From the NCBI GenBank assembly GCA_032718865.1, contig JALUTQ010000001.1, forward strand, positions 1,364,001 through 1,428,000: DNA of 64,000 nt, in the 5' to 3' direction. Below the pieces are notes generated by a model that was given only the letters and a program-made list of their open reading frames with translations, was not told where the DNA came from and ran no database searches. Position numbers and translations under genes: made by a program. Positions 1 to 10,699 of the stretch are shown in pieces. Within the stretch, counting starts at the first letter, position 1. The number at the start of each line of letters is the position of its first letter. Origin of the DNA: Tilletia caries. Its lineage: Eukaryota; Basidiomycota; Exobasidiomycetes; Tilletiales; Tilletiaceae.

Positions 1-999
1 GCTGTCAGCGCAAGGAATGTTAAGATTCACCGCTGCCATACCTCCTTCGCCTCGTGTCTCCTCCGCCCACTTCGTGAGACTCTCCAGCCGGTTGTTGTCT
101 CTCCTGGCCATCGCCAGAAGCTGCCTTCGGAGCTCGTTGTAGACGTCCATATATCGAATTCGAAGCGCTTCTGGTACTTGCTGCAGGTGGCGAGCATGTT
201 GTTCCATCGCCTGCTGAGCCTCGTCGAGACGAAGGAGATTTCGAAACGCTTTCCAGTCGCGTCCCTCCTCGACGCGGGCTCGAATCCACTGGCGAACGCG
301 TTGAGGGAGACGAGACTCGGCCACGCTGCGGAGCGTACATTCGTCGTGGCCGGTGTGCTGAAAGGTCCATTGGATGTAGACTCGATCGTCCCCAATGGGC
401 TGGCACGCAACAAATTTCGCCCGACAGTTAACTTTGATGGATGTATTGCGTTTGCGACGCTTTCGAGGGCTGATATCGGCGTTCTTGGGTTTGTTCTCTG
501 GTTTCCCTGCATGATCACATCTATAACGATGCCGCCAAGAAAGAGAATCTGCTGTCAATAGTAACGCGGCGGCAGCTGCTCTGCCAGCGGCGTTCAATCG
601 ACCAGCATCCCGCCCGTCTCCCTCATCTGCTTCACCATCCTCATCCTCTCCATCCGCTAGCACAGCAGCAGCAGCTGCTCTCTGTTGTGCATCGTGTGCA
701 TCCAGTCCGTCCTGTACACCCCTGGCACCCTGAGCTCCGCGTCCATCTCCTTGCATGCCTCCTACCTGCTCATCCCCCAGGCCCCTAGCTTCCCCGAGGC
801 CGAGCTCGTCAGCAAGTCGGTTTCCAACCCGATCTTTCCTGTGCCTGACCCATTTTCCAGGAAGAGCTGCCATCCAGTCTTTGAACCCCTCTTCGTTCTC
901 CGCAACGACCCAGACGGTCCCAGATACTCCAGGACAATAAGGAAGAATGTTCTGAAGGGAACTAAAGAGACGCAAACTCACATTCGCGTCGGGCAACAT
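1..999 (-). CDS. Mutator-like (MULE/FAR1-type) zinc-finger protein, N-terminal part
   Basis: One uninterrupted reading frame runs from an ATG at 999 down to base 1 (333 codons) and leaves the window, so it is 5'-complete and 3'-partial. Residues about 20-50 carry a short W/F-rich segment (EEGFKDWMAALPGKW); residues about 60-130 are Gly/Ala/Asp-rich linker. A zinc-cluster pattern follows: Cys161, Cys192, His215, His218 (C-x30-C-x22-H-x2-H), with a basic run between the cysteines and QHTGHDE at the end. This layout resembles the FLYWCH/WRKY-GCM1-type DNA-binding head of Mutator-like transposases; the DDE catalytic part would lie beyond the edge. A helical, charged segment follows the zinc cluster (residues about 240-310). 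The family assignment rests on the metal-ligand pattern only; another zinc-cluster protein is possible. Confidence 0.55.
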   Translation of the reverse strand, partial: MLPDANVSLRLFSSLQNILPYCPGVSGTVWVVAENEEGFKDWMAALPGKWVRHRKDRVGNRLADELGLGEARGLGDEQVGGMQGDGRGAQGARGVQDGLDAHDAQQRAAAAAVLADGEDEDGEADEGDGRDAGRLNAAGRAAAAALLLTADSLSWRHRYRCDHAGKPENKPKNADISPRKRRKRNTSIKVNCRAKFVACQPIGDDRVYIQWTFQHTGHDECTLRSVAESRLPQRVRQWIRARVEEGRDWKAFRNLLRLDEAQQAMEQHARHLQQVPEALRIRYMDVYNELRRQLLAMARRDNNRLESLTKWAEETRGEGGMAAVNLNIPCADS

Positions 1000-2515
1000 G
1001 GGTGCTGACTGCTGGGTGCGGGCGTAGGCTTCAGTGTCCTTGATGAGAGAATTGCGTTGATGAGAGAATTACGAAGGTACGAAGTTGGAGTTTGAGGAGA
1101 CGAAGAGGGATAGTGGTCGTGAAGAAGAAGGACAGACGCGACGGACAGACGCGTCGAGCTGACACCGCATCTTCGCCACGTGGCATTCTGCTCCAGAGCG
1201 TGTCACTCATGGACAAGTCGCGCCGACAAGCGCGCCGCTTGTCGGTGCTTTGTCGCTTCGTCGAATTAAGAGCACCGCAGTGCTGCCTCGACGTCATGTT
1301 GATTATGGAACGAAAGGCTCTTGTGGGCCTGTGGCCCGTGCTGAAAGGCGCGTGCGGCGCGAAGCTGAGACGTTTGATGAAACCGGTGTAATCACATGAC
1401 GACTGCTCTTCGATCTTAAAACTCGATGACTGCGATTGGCTGACTTCAAAACACTATAAACTGATAGTTCTTATGATGGGTTTCGGCTCGATAAACTACA
1501 AGCCGTCCACACTCCACAGCGTCAGAATCGAGAGGTCGTCCAACATATCTTTCCCCTCCATAATTCATATACCTTTTCAGCAGCGCATTCCCATTTTCCT
1601 TCCTCCTTCACCTTTTCTCGCTCTGATCCCCCACAAGCTCTTTTCCGCCCCCCCTCCACATCCTCCCAGTGCTCATCACCCGCCCATCACTCATAAGACT
1701 CGCCCACCCACACACAACTTGTCACTTCTCGCGCGTCGACCGTCGACCGTCGTACACCGTCCGTCCGTCCAGCACTCGCCGGCTCGCGTCTCTCACACTC
1801 TCTCCCGCCCATCAATGTCTCAGCGGTGGCACACCAGGGTGCGTATACCCTACAATCCCCCTCTCCCACCTCGTTCTCAAATCTCACGCTTATAGCAGTA
1901 CAACTTACTGACATTCTTTTCATTTCTATCATTTCTTTTTCCTCGATTACAGACACTGGTGCATATTATATCATGGTATGTTTTTTATTTTTATTTTAGG
2001 CCACGTATTATCGAAGGTACACAAAGGTATATACTATCTTCTAATAGTATACTTTAGTATGCGGGACTTAACTTGAGACACTTTAAGTCTTCTACATTTA
2101 TACAGTAGGATACAATGACAGTTCCCAGCTTAATTTGGTCTTGACCTTCGTCCTTCACATGGCACTGGAAGCGTGTTATATAATGGAACTAGTATTTCTG
2201 AATGATATATATAATGCGAGTTAGGCGAATGTCATTTTTCTTCTTCGTCAGCCCAAGGGTTGGGCTGGTTCCCCATCATTTTTGTGCTCCGTCTGACCAG
2301 CCTATTTACTACAGAACTTCCTTTGGAAAACGAAAGCAAAAAGTCATGTTTAAAATTGAATGTTCGGGGACGATAATCATCAAAAACATCGTCACTTGTG
2401 CCTAATTGCATTCCCATCTTGCTTGACCTTTATACTTTTTGAGCGACGATAATGCTAGACACGAACGGTGCGAATGTCAAGCGACGAACTTCCTCCGGGC
2501 CCTTTTTTTTTTTTT
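1000..2515. other. Intergenic, no gene seen
   Basis: This stretch is upstream of the minus-strand gene starting at 999. It is pyrimidine-rich at 1540-1830, AT-rich at 1960-2200, and has only short overlapping frames without recognisable motifs. A T17-19 run sits at about 2503-2521. I see no conserved promoter element that I could defend. Confidence 0.5.
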
Positions 2516-2521
2516 TTTTTT

Positions 2522-2755
2522 TACCAATCCCATCTCGCAGTCGTCTGTGTCTTGCCAAAACATCTTTTCAGGCGGTCTCGGACTGTTCTCTTAAGCACAG
2601 CTGCCACAACCTTGATCACGAGCATACACATTTCTGAAATTGTACCATATTCCGAGATTTGCGAGATCATTTCTCGGAGTATGGAGCTCCCCCGGAATAT
2701 CCGGGCTTCGTAGCTGCGGAGTACGGAGTAGACTTTGTGAAACACTTTCGATTGG
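2522..2755 (+). mobile_element. Fragment of hAT-like MITE family B
   Basis: The stretch matches the interior of the complete family B element at 52430-53187: the cgcagtc..tctgtg segment, then the block from tctcttaagcacagctgc to gagatcattctcgg, then the cggagtacggagtagac words. Both termini are missing. The same interior block recurs at 3753-4018. Confidence 0.8.
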
Positions 2756-2854
2756 GAGAAGATTATGCTGGGAAGTGGGACTGCTGGGAGTTGCTGCTAC
2801 TGGGAGAGGTTGCTGATTAGAGAGAAGTCGGCTGCTGGAAGAGAGGTAGAGACT

Positions 2855-2895
2855 TGCTGGGAGAGAGAGAAAGAGAGAGAAAGAGAGAGAAAAGG
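2855..2895. repeat. GA-rich simple repeat
   Basis: Degenerate GAGA/AAAG microsatellite inside a purine-rich stretch. Confidence 0.9.
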
Positions 2896-2966
2896 AGGTG
2901 GTTGCTTGGAAATGGTCGCTTGGAGGTGGTCGCTTGGAGAGAGATGGAAGGGAAGGGGTTTACAGA

Positions 2967-3634
2967 TCACTGTTTGCTAGTCCTGCTTCGTTTGTTCGGC
3001 GATGGGCTGAGGTAACCGACGGTGAACATATTGCTGCGTCCTTGTTGCGGCGTCGAGACAGAGGCGTCGAGGCGCTGCTGAACTCTAGCCGATGGGGTCG
3101 AGGGGAAATTTTCTCGCTTGAGTGTCTCGTCGAGGCGCTGCTCCTCCTGCTCATCCAACCGCTCCTGCTGCTCTTGCTCCTCCTCCAGCTGCTCTTTCTC
3201 CAGCTGCTCCTCCTCCTCCTCCTCATAAAACTGCTCCTGCTCCTCTTCCTCATAAAACTGCCCCTGCTCCCCCTCCTGCTCATTTGGCTGCCCCTGCTCC
3301 TCCTGCCCGTGCAGCAACTGTAACCGGGTGCGACTTTCTTGAGCTTGGAGTAGGACTTGTTCTGCTCGGGCGTAAGCGATCTGCGAACGAGCCATTTTGC
3401 ATCGCTGCCGGATGATGGTTGCTGGGCCAGCTCCGGAAGCCTGTCCGCTGCCGGCAGCTGCATCTCGAACAGCGCCAGTTTGGCCTCGCGCAGGTTGAGT
3501 TTGGCTTCGTTGGCTTCCAGCCGTCGGAGCGAGACGAGAAGACGCTGCTCTTGGATCGAAGTGTATTCCATTTTGTGGCGAGCTGAGGATCGGGGGGTCC
3601 AAATAAGTCGATTGTGCATTGCAGGATGATGCAT
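2967..3634 (-). pseudogene. Coiled-coil, Glu/Gln-rich protein, frame broken
   Basis: Two minus frames together look like one protein. The frame starting near 3571 gives a regular heptad-like N-terminus (EYTSIQEQRLLVSLRRLEAN, then LREAKLALFEMQL) and runs to about residue 90. The neighbouring frame, from about 3400 downward, gives AYARAEQVLLQAQESRTRL and then a long Glu/Gln-rich tail made of EEEQ- and EQLE-type repeats. Neither frame is convincing over the full length, so an intron or a frameshift near 3390-3330 is needed. I recognise no domain. The tail is low complexity and could diverge or expand easily. The opposite strand reads as Leu/Pro-rich shadows. Confidence 0.4.
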
Positions 3635-3752
3635 GATGCGATGATGATGAGTTATGGAGGTGGGGGTTCTGTCACCTCATTACCAACAGCCACTAAACGA
3701 GGTACTCGAAACATCAGAAACAACACACACCCAAACTTTCAGGGATTTTCCC

Positions 3753-4935
3753 TCCCCTTGCCAGTATTTTGCTATAAACATGGGTATTTTGGGGTCAATT
3801 TCAAAATTTAATTTCACAAATCTCATTTCGCAGTCTATATCTGACCAAAACAACTATTCAGGCGGTCTCGGACTGTTCTCTTAAGCACAGCTGCCACAAC
3901 CTTGATCACGAGCATACACATTTCTGAAATTGTACCATATTCCGAGATTTGCGAGATCATTTCTCGGAGTATGGAGCAGACGTTCTGAAACACTTATAAT
4001 TCGACGGAGCACGGAGTACAGTCCCTCACCGCCCAGTGGAATAAATTGACCCAAAATTTTGACGTTGACCCCTCGAGTAGCACACCGATAGCACAACACA
4101 ACCACACTTGAGCATTTAGAAAGGGTTATACCTACAGTAGGGAGCCACACGCTCCCGCTTTCCGTTTCTGAGTAGCCCTTCGTGCTGAGCAGGGAGGTGC
4201 TGCCAGAGGCTGCTAGGAAAAGTGTACAAATGAGGTGATCGGAGGTTCAACGAGTGGAACACTTTCGACTGTGGACCAATTTTGGCTTCCGACGGCGTGG
4301 GAGCAGTGTCATGACGGATAATTTTGACACTGCAGAAACTGATTTTCATGCCCGATCCAAATGCCGGCAGTCAACCTCCCTTCCTGGCCCTTGCCCCCAA
4401 CTTCGACCAACTTCAACCTTGATGGCGTCGCGACTGTCTGAGATATTCACCATCTCTCACCTGGAGAGTACTCCTACTGCACTCCTCTACGATTACTGTC
4501 GAGACCTGGTTGGTAACTTACTTGCCAATTTTGTGTGGTTGGTGTTCGAATTTCTGTACAGAATTTTTCCTAAGTAAATTTCCTATGCTTCGCACCCTTT
4601 AAATACCATAGCTCCTCGTAGGAACCTCGCAGCGCCTCCAGATTTGGACAGGCTACTCTCTGATACACAGTGCGCAAAATGTGCCCTATCTCAGCTTTGT
4701 GGCATCTTTCTGTGGTGTGTTGTCGTGGTGTTTCACTGGGTGATCGCTGTTCCACTGGGCGGTGAGGGACTGTAAGTTTTCTCTGGTGCTCCTTATCTTG
4801 ACGGAGCACGGAGTAAGATGCTGGTGTAACTTTGAGAAGAGACGGAGCGCGGAGCATCACAGAAAGTCAGCGGAGCGCTCCAGAGGATGGGGCCGGGAGT
4901 ACGGAGCACTCCGGGACACTCAGGACTCATCCTTA
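3753..4935 (+). mobile_element. hAT-like MITE family B, 5'-truncated, carrying a nested element
   Basis: From 3753 the sequence follows the complete family B copy at 52721 onward (tattttgctataaacatggg) and ends with its 3' TIR, ..ggactcatcctta, at 4935. It is split at 4018/4773 by the TA-flanked element at 4019-4772. The family B sequence resumes exactly (..cggagta | agttttctctggtgctcc). The 5' third, including the left TIR, is missing. Confidence 0.85.
4019..4772. mobile_element. Tc1/mariner-type MITE nested in family B
   Basis: It has perfect TIRs of 23 bp beginning CAGTCCCTCACCGCCCAGTG at both ends and is flanked by TA at 4017-4018 and 4773-4774. The intact family B copy at about 53020 has a single TA at the same point, so TA is the target duplication typical of Tc1/mariner/pogo elements. 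The interior (754 bp in all) has no transposase frame. Part of it (about 4300-4590) resembles 61080-61375. Confidence 0.9.
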
Positions 4936-5148
4936 GCCAGGTATACGTGGGTCATACACTCATACCCACATACCTAACTTAGTGGGTATGGCGGACCCCA
5001 TACCCAATACCGTACCTATACACACAGAGTAGATACTGGCATGCCCAAGATGGACCCGTACCCAGGCCGACTTCCGTATATCATAGTGCTTAAAGATCTT
5101 CCCGAACTCCGGGTTCCGCTAAGTTTCTGGTGACCAGCTGGCGAGCAG
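4936..5148. repeat. Short-word array of GTGGGTATG/CATACCCAC
   Basis: The words atacccac, gtgggtat, cataccca and tacccag recur on both strands between 4940 and 5070, forming imperfect palindromes (catacccacatac..gtgggtatg). There is no coding frame. It may be a small, degraded relative of the word-array elements elsewhere in the window. Confidence 0.4.
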
Positions 5149-5460
5149 TAAGGAGGGGCGCGGAGTAAGCCCCGGAGTGGGTTTCCCGGAGTTCCCCGAC
5201 TAGTCGGGGCCTCACTCCGGGGGAGTACGGAGTACGGAGTGCGGTTTCGAGGATTAACTCCCGCTGATTAGATTCTGCAGGAGTACGGAGCGCAAGCCTG
5301 TCATGTCCCCGGAGTACGGAGTACGGCAAGGCCTGGAGCTGATTTTTCCCCGGAGTACGGAGTGACTAGCTCGAATGCCAGACGGAATGCGGAGTTTCCC
5401 CGAAACTCCGGGGCGCTCCGGGGCCTTGCCTTTTTCAAAATCAGGTCGCAATTTCGAAAA
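5149..5460 (+). mobile_element. hAT-like MITE family A, 5' half only
   Basis: It begins with a mutated TIR (TAAGGAGGGGCGCGGAG) and follows the complete family A copy at 47644 up to ..aaatcaggtcgcaatttcgaaaa, then stops abruptly in the middle of the element. The sequence that follows is transposase coding DNA. The missing 3' half begins at this same point and is found in inverted orientation at 19233-19710. Confidence 0.9.
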
Positions 5461-7085
5461 CACTGTTATGGCCCGCAAGGAAAGTCTGAGAGGAGGAAAA
5501 TGGTGCGGTCCTCTACTTCGATTGCATGGCGAGTGGCTTCTAAGATTGGCACATCGATACCGCCCTGAATCGGCAACGCTGACACCGACCATGCGTCTGC
5601 TCTCTCTCCCTCTCCGTCAGACATCACAGGTTTTGAGGTCTGCATCGGGACACCAATCGAGGCACTGCATACATGGCTGCTTGGTCCGGTGAAGGATCTT
5701 TTTGCAAGTCTTGCTCGACAGGTCAAAAAGAACACACAGCACTTTCAGGAGGTTGCTACGCGTCTGAGTGACGCGAATCTAGGAGGAACAGATCTGTCGT
5801 CAAAGCTGGACGGAGTCTACTTGTTGAACAATGCTGGCGGTCTTACGGGAAAAGACATGCGCGCTCTGGCGCAGGTGGTATGGCTGTCGATACTTCCCAT
5901 CAAGGAGGCAGGAGTGCTTCCCCAGAGCACATGGGACGCGTGGAGATGGGCAGGTGTGGTCACAAGGCTCATGCTCATAGAGGAGCTTCCTAGGGACGCT
6001 TTGGACGAGTACAGGGCGAGTGCAGAATGAACAATGGAGGCTATGTTGTGGGAAACTGATGCTCACTCTCTCTTGGCCTCCATACTCTCGGACTTACAGG
6101 CACAGACGAAGACGGCAATGGACAACTTTTATGCAGCAATGCTGGTCGGCTCTCCGAACGAGGTCAAGGCCAAGAGAAAGTTTCACTTACTGGTACATCT
6201 TGCGGCCAGCGTCCAGCAGTACGGTACGGTCCGGCAAAGAACTTTGCAACAGAACGGTACGAATCTTTCAACTCTGTGGCTCGAAATGCTAGCATGTGCA
6301 GCAACCGAGCTGCCCCCTCCCGAGACATAGCACTCCGGATGTACGGACAGAACCTCATCCGCCAACACACGGCAAACGTTCGCCCTGATCGTAATGGTAT
6401 TGTTTCTGAGATTGCCTGCTTCGCAAATGCCTTTCGCGATGGCAAGATTCTCTCTCTCTTTATGGAATGGAGGCCCGAAAGAAAAGTCTCGTTCCAGGTG
6501 AGCTCTCTCCCAAGTCATGTCTACCGTCAGAACGAAGCTGCCACTCATGTTCTATGTTACTGAATCCATTTTGTGCATCGTTCATCATCGAACCCTGTAT
6601 CCTTTACATCCTCTACAGGCAGCTGGCAGCGAGACGCTCAGGCAGCAGCAGTCATAATCACGCAGAGCCATAGAAACGCCGCGCGTCGCTTGTTTCCGGA
6701 CGCCTATGTTGCCCTCGGCCAAGGCACCTACGACTGCCTACGATCTTGTGTGACGGCCGGCAATGAGATAATCTACGTCAGCTCCTTTGCTATTGTGAAC
6801 AACGCGATTGCCCCAGAAGCTGAAGAGTTCAATTTACAGAATGTGAGTGCATCACCAATGTTTGAATTGCAACTACATAAGTTCCGAATACAGAAGCGTT
6901 CTGACAGAGCTCTGGTTCCCCACGGGCCGCACCTTCTGATCTTCACGCAGACGAGGATCGTCAAGGTACTTGCTATCTTTGTTTGCCCACGCGGGCTCCC
7001 CAACATCGCGCCAGCGGCGGCCGGAAAACCTCTCGCGGTCGTCAAGCCGTTCTTTTTGAAAGATAGGGACAGATCCATCATGTCC
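5461..7085 (+). pseudogene. TPIEALH-family transposase, C-terminal half, broken
   Basis: The frame opening at the breakpoint reads NTVMARKESLRGG..GPLLRLHG. It splices through a GC-AG intron (5529-5629) into FEVCIGTPIEALHTWLLG and on to NNAGGLTGKDMRALAQ. I know this order (TP.E.LHT.LLG, then GL.GK..R.LAQ, then KFH.LVHL, then FATERYESFN) from a large basidiomycete transposase-like family without an agreed name. Damage: an in-frame TGA at 6028-6030, and a tandem 5-bp duplication (acggt acggt, 6221-6230) that shifts the frame just before FATERYESFN. Further exons appear after introns at about 6495-6630 (ends on RDAQAAAVI) and 6842-6891, and the frame is lost near 7085. The N-terminal half is at 19711-20556 on the other strand. 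Confidence 0.75.
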
Positions 7086-7089
7086 CTGG

Positions 7090-8491
7090 TGCAAGGTACC
7101 TCCGAAACTCTGATTCCAGTATCGGTATGTCTCTGCGACTCTGCCTCCTTTACACCTCGTTGTCCCTGCTATCTCTCATCCGTCATCACTCGCTTGCTAC
7201 AGGCAATCAGGTACGTCTGCAACGTCGCACATCACTGTACTCATCATCAGTGTCAGGTGGCGGCATCAGGGTTCCGCAGATAAGAACGCAAAATGGGTGA
7301 ATGTCCCCAAGACCTGTTCGCTCACTCGGACGTCAGACCTTTGATCCGATAAGTACCCTGTCCCACAAGCCTGTAAATAACATTCTCTTGCCCTGTAACT
7401 GTCGTCCGTTGAACCTGAAAAAAGCTTTAGTATATCCACCGTTCCCCCTTTAAGGACACTCTCTACCCGACACAGACCCCAAACCGAACGTTTCCCAGAC
7501 TCTTAGCTTGAGGTTTTAGAACATATTTTCACCAGCACATCATCAACAATTCCTTGCAAACGTGGATTTTTTTCAAGGAAGTATCTCTCCAAACCCGGAC
7601 GTCTCCTTGGTCGTTTTGTTGGCGTTTTCTGCCCCCAAAAGATGAGCCTGAACGGACGTGTTTTGATGGTGCTGGAGCCTTTTCGTTGCAGATGTGCTGA
7701 AGTAATAATTGGTAATCATTTCCGGCAATCTTTCCAAAATTCAGCTTTAAATTTGACCTCTTAACTGGGGAGCGGATGTCTTTGGAGGAGGAACAGTGGT
7801 GCCGGACAGGATCAACGGATGTCTGCCTTAAAGGATCGACGGAATTTTGCTCGAGTGAGCGAACAGGTCTGGGGGACATTCCACTAACTTGCGATAAGAA
7901 CGAGAACAGGTGGAAGCCAGGGTCAATGTCGTCGAGCACTCGGAGCAGACAACACCTCTCCTCGCCATCATGAACGACGCGTTGTGCCGGTCTGGATGGG
8001 CAATGAGTGAGATATACGGACCTGTGGTGCAAATGCGCACACCTCGAGATGTTCTCAACCTCATGGATCTGGCTCCTTGAGATTTGATCCCAAAAGGCAA
8101 AGCAAACGCGCCGATTATTATTGTGAACTCTATAGATCTCTTAAGTCTTCATCCTCATCACTCATAAGTCCCAGCTTCTGATGTCTGCTTGGCCATAGGC
8201 TCCGAAAGAAAGGGTTAAGTGGGCTGGAAGCCTGGAAGGTATCGTGGGAGCGGGTGCCACACTGACGTCTGACCACTGTCATGCGCGCGTTGCTCTTCGA
8301 AGGATTCCTGAAGGGTTCTCGTTTCGAACCGTCTCTGACCATTCCCGTTCACATGCGTGAATGATAATGGAATGGTGTCTGAAAAACGTGATCAAAACCG
8401 TTTGTCAGTCATTAACAGGGAGGCTCAAGCCACAGTTCCGGAACAATTAAACGGCGAAATGGTTCTGGCACATGCTCCACTATTTGGTGGT
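7090..8491. other. No recognisable gene
   Basis: Only short frames occur. A 167-codon minus frame (8032-7529) has no known motif and ordinary composition, so I do not call it a gene. No repeat from the families described here occurs before the family A fragment at 8492. Confidence 0.45.
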
Positions 8492-9032
8492 GTAGCTCGA
8501 ATGCCAGACGGAGTGCGGAGTTTCCCCGAAACTCCGGGGAGCCCGGGGCCTTGCCTTTTTCCAAATTAGTGTGCAATTTTGAAAATTTCAATCAGAAATG
8601 GGCATATTTTGCTCTGATTTTCAAAAATTTGGGGTTCGTATTGTGTATTGTTGAGCTCTACGACCGCCAACGATGATTCTGTCGAACAAACACGTGGATG
8701 GAAGGGCGGCAATCAATGTAAGGGTCCATATTTCTCAAGTTTTGTGGGACCTCTGCGAACTTTCCCCGGAGTACGGAGTTTCGGGGGAGTAGTCGCGCTC
8801 CGTCACCCCGGAGTACGGAGTCGGCTTTGAAATTTTACTAAATTTAGCCGGAGTACGGAGCTGGCGCAATGTGATGGGAAGATTCTGTGCGGAGCGCGGA
8901 GTGGAGTTTGGGTGACTGCCTAAAAATGAGAGGAGTACGGAGCACAAAATAGCGTCTCAAAATCAGCCGGAGTCAGCCGGAGTAGGGGCCCCGGAGCACG
9001 GAGCACTCCGGGGCCCTCCGCGCCCATCCTTA
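8492..9032 (+). mobile_element. hAT-like MITE family A, 5'-truncated
   Basis: It matches the complete family A copy from the tagctcgaatgccagacgg segment (47864 there) to its 3' TIR ..cgcgcccatcctta at 9032. The first 220 bp are missing. The next base starts helicase coding sequence (GTTCATCG, the likely 8-bp target duplicate), so the element was inserted in, or recombined into, a helicase gene. Confidence 0.9.
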
Positions 9033-10236
9033 GTTCATCGACGTCGGCACGGATCGGCCGAACCTACACCTCCGCGTACTCTCCATGCAACATCCGATCG
9101 AAGGCTTCGTGGACGTCCTGTCGGTACTGCCAGAGCTGTGGCAATCTGCCGCCGAAGGAGCCTCTACTGTGGAAAGGATGAAGAAGTTTCTGGTCACGCT
9201 CATATACATCAACAGCAAAGACGCGGCAACGAACCTGAAGCACGTACTGGACAAGTGGTGCTTGCGCGCCGGCTTCAAGGCCATCGTCCAGCTCTACCAC
9301 GCCGACCTCACCGACGAACACCGCTCCAAGATCCTCATGCTCATCAATACCGGAAAAATTCTGATCGTCATCTGTACCGACGCGTTTGGTATGGGGGCCA
9401 ACTGTCGAGCCATCTTGCGAGTGATCCAGTTGAAGTTATTCGGCGGGGTGTTGGCCTGGTGGCAGCGTATGGGCCGAGCAGGGCGCGACTTTGCGGATGA
9501 GGCCGAGGCGATCTTGTTTGTCGAGCCTACGCATATGACCGCCGAAATGCGAAAGCACATCGCCGCCACAGGAGAGTTGCCGACGCCTCCAGAGATCGAT
9601 GAAGTTGATGAGGACGGCCCCATTACCCTCGAGAACGACGTGGCGTTGATTTGGAGCGGAACGCACAGTTGGGCGGTCGCAAAGAAGATCGTATATGACG
9701 AACTCTTGATGCTTGCTCGGCACGGTCTCGAACGTGATGCGTGCATTCTTCGATTGGTTCTCGATCACCTTGCACAACCCAAGGCCGAGACGCTGCCAAG
9801 ACACGAGGAGCTGTACCATTCCAGCCGACCGATCCCTCCAGGCAGGGAGATGCCCTGTTGCTCAACGTGCGATTATCAGCCTCTTCCGTGCGTGCCCGAG
9901 GAGTTCGCTCTGTCCAAAGAGACGATCTCCGCTCTGCCGGGTATCACGAGTACCCAGAGCATCTTACGTGGTCGGCTGGAGGCGTGGCGATCGAAACAGT
10001 GGCCGGAGAAATGGAAGGGATTGAATCGAGCTGGACGGATGGGAATTGATGCGTTTATGGCCGAGCAGGACATCGATGCAGTCGTCAGCAACTTAAAGGC
10101 AATTGCGCACAACCTCAGCAAAGGAAACTCACGATTTAGTCTCTTCGTCAACATGCGGCCGAAGGATGTCGTTCTCCCGGATCTGCAGAAGGAGATCGTT
10201 GCAGTGCTGCGGGAGGAGCACGAGCAGGGAACGTAG
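9033..10236 (+). pseudogene. RecQ-like (telomere-linked type) DNA helicase, C-terminal half
   Basis: The frame is open from the element border (codon start 9034, FIDVGTDRPNLHLRVLS) to the stop at 10234-10236. It holds the second RecA-like lobe of a RecQ-family helicase: VTLIYINSKDAATNL (motif IV region), ICTDAFGMGANCRAI (motif V, about 9370-9415) and QRMGRAGRD (motif VI, about 9463-9490). A tail follows with paired cysteines (CCSTCDY, near 9856). The first lobe with Walker A and B is absent, cut off by the family A element, so the product cannot be an active helicase. It is closely similar over its length to the fuller copy at 32226-35930. Such RecQ-like genes are typical of basidiomycete subtelomeres. 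Confidence 0.85.
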
Positions 10237-10239
10237 CGC

Positions 10240-10560
10240 ACTACACTATTCGCGATACTATGAGGTACCGGTTTCCTGGTCATCTCCATCGCGACACATG
10301 CGAATTCGTCAGACTGCTGCCAATCACCACATGCTTGCGGAGGAAGTTGTTCGAAGCTCGCTTGCGGATGACCTTTTTCTCGATGAGTCTCCTCTACAAA
10401 TACGCCATACTGCTCGGTCAGCATCTGCGATGCGTCAATGGAGCTCGCATGTGAAAAATAAAGATACATCATGCTCCAACTTGGTTAGTCTTTCATCTCC
10501 GATTCTCTGAACATAATAAACATTGACTGCTAAATGCTGACGCCACTGTCTATTCAATTC
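10240..10560 (+). other. Helicase 3' flank, no secure gene
   Basis: A 64-codon frame (10260-10454) follows the helicase stop but has no motif. AATAAA at about 10457 could serve as a polyadenylation signal for the helicase locus. Confidence 0.3.
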
Positions 10561-10699
10561 TGTCCCCATCTTCGCAATGCATACATAGGAGCATCACGGA
10601 GCTGCTGGTGCTGTGTCTGAGTCGCCCGAGGACAGGATGACGAGCGAGGACGACATGCAGACGGATAAAGAAGATATGGGGGATAATCGAGGATGGCGA

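Noticed and set aside
2898..3415. Plus-strand Leu-rich and Pro-rich ORFs
   Set aside because: They are the complement of the Glu/Gln-rich minus-strand coiled-coil tail; composition is a shadow effect.
8735..8947. Minus-strand ORF in the family A MITE, and similar frames in 15.8-16.1, 38.2-39.0 and 47.7-48.4 kb
   Set aside because: They arise from the repeated words (CGGAGT etc.), which contain no stops in some frames; the same peptides (TPYSG, VLRTP) recur in every copy.
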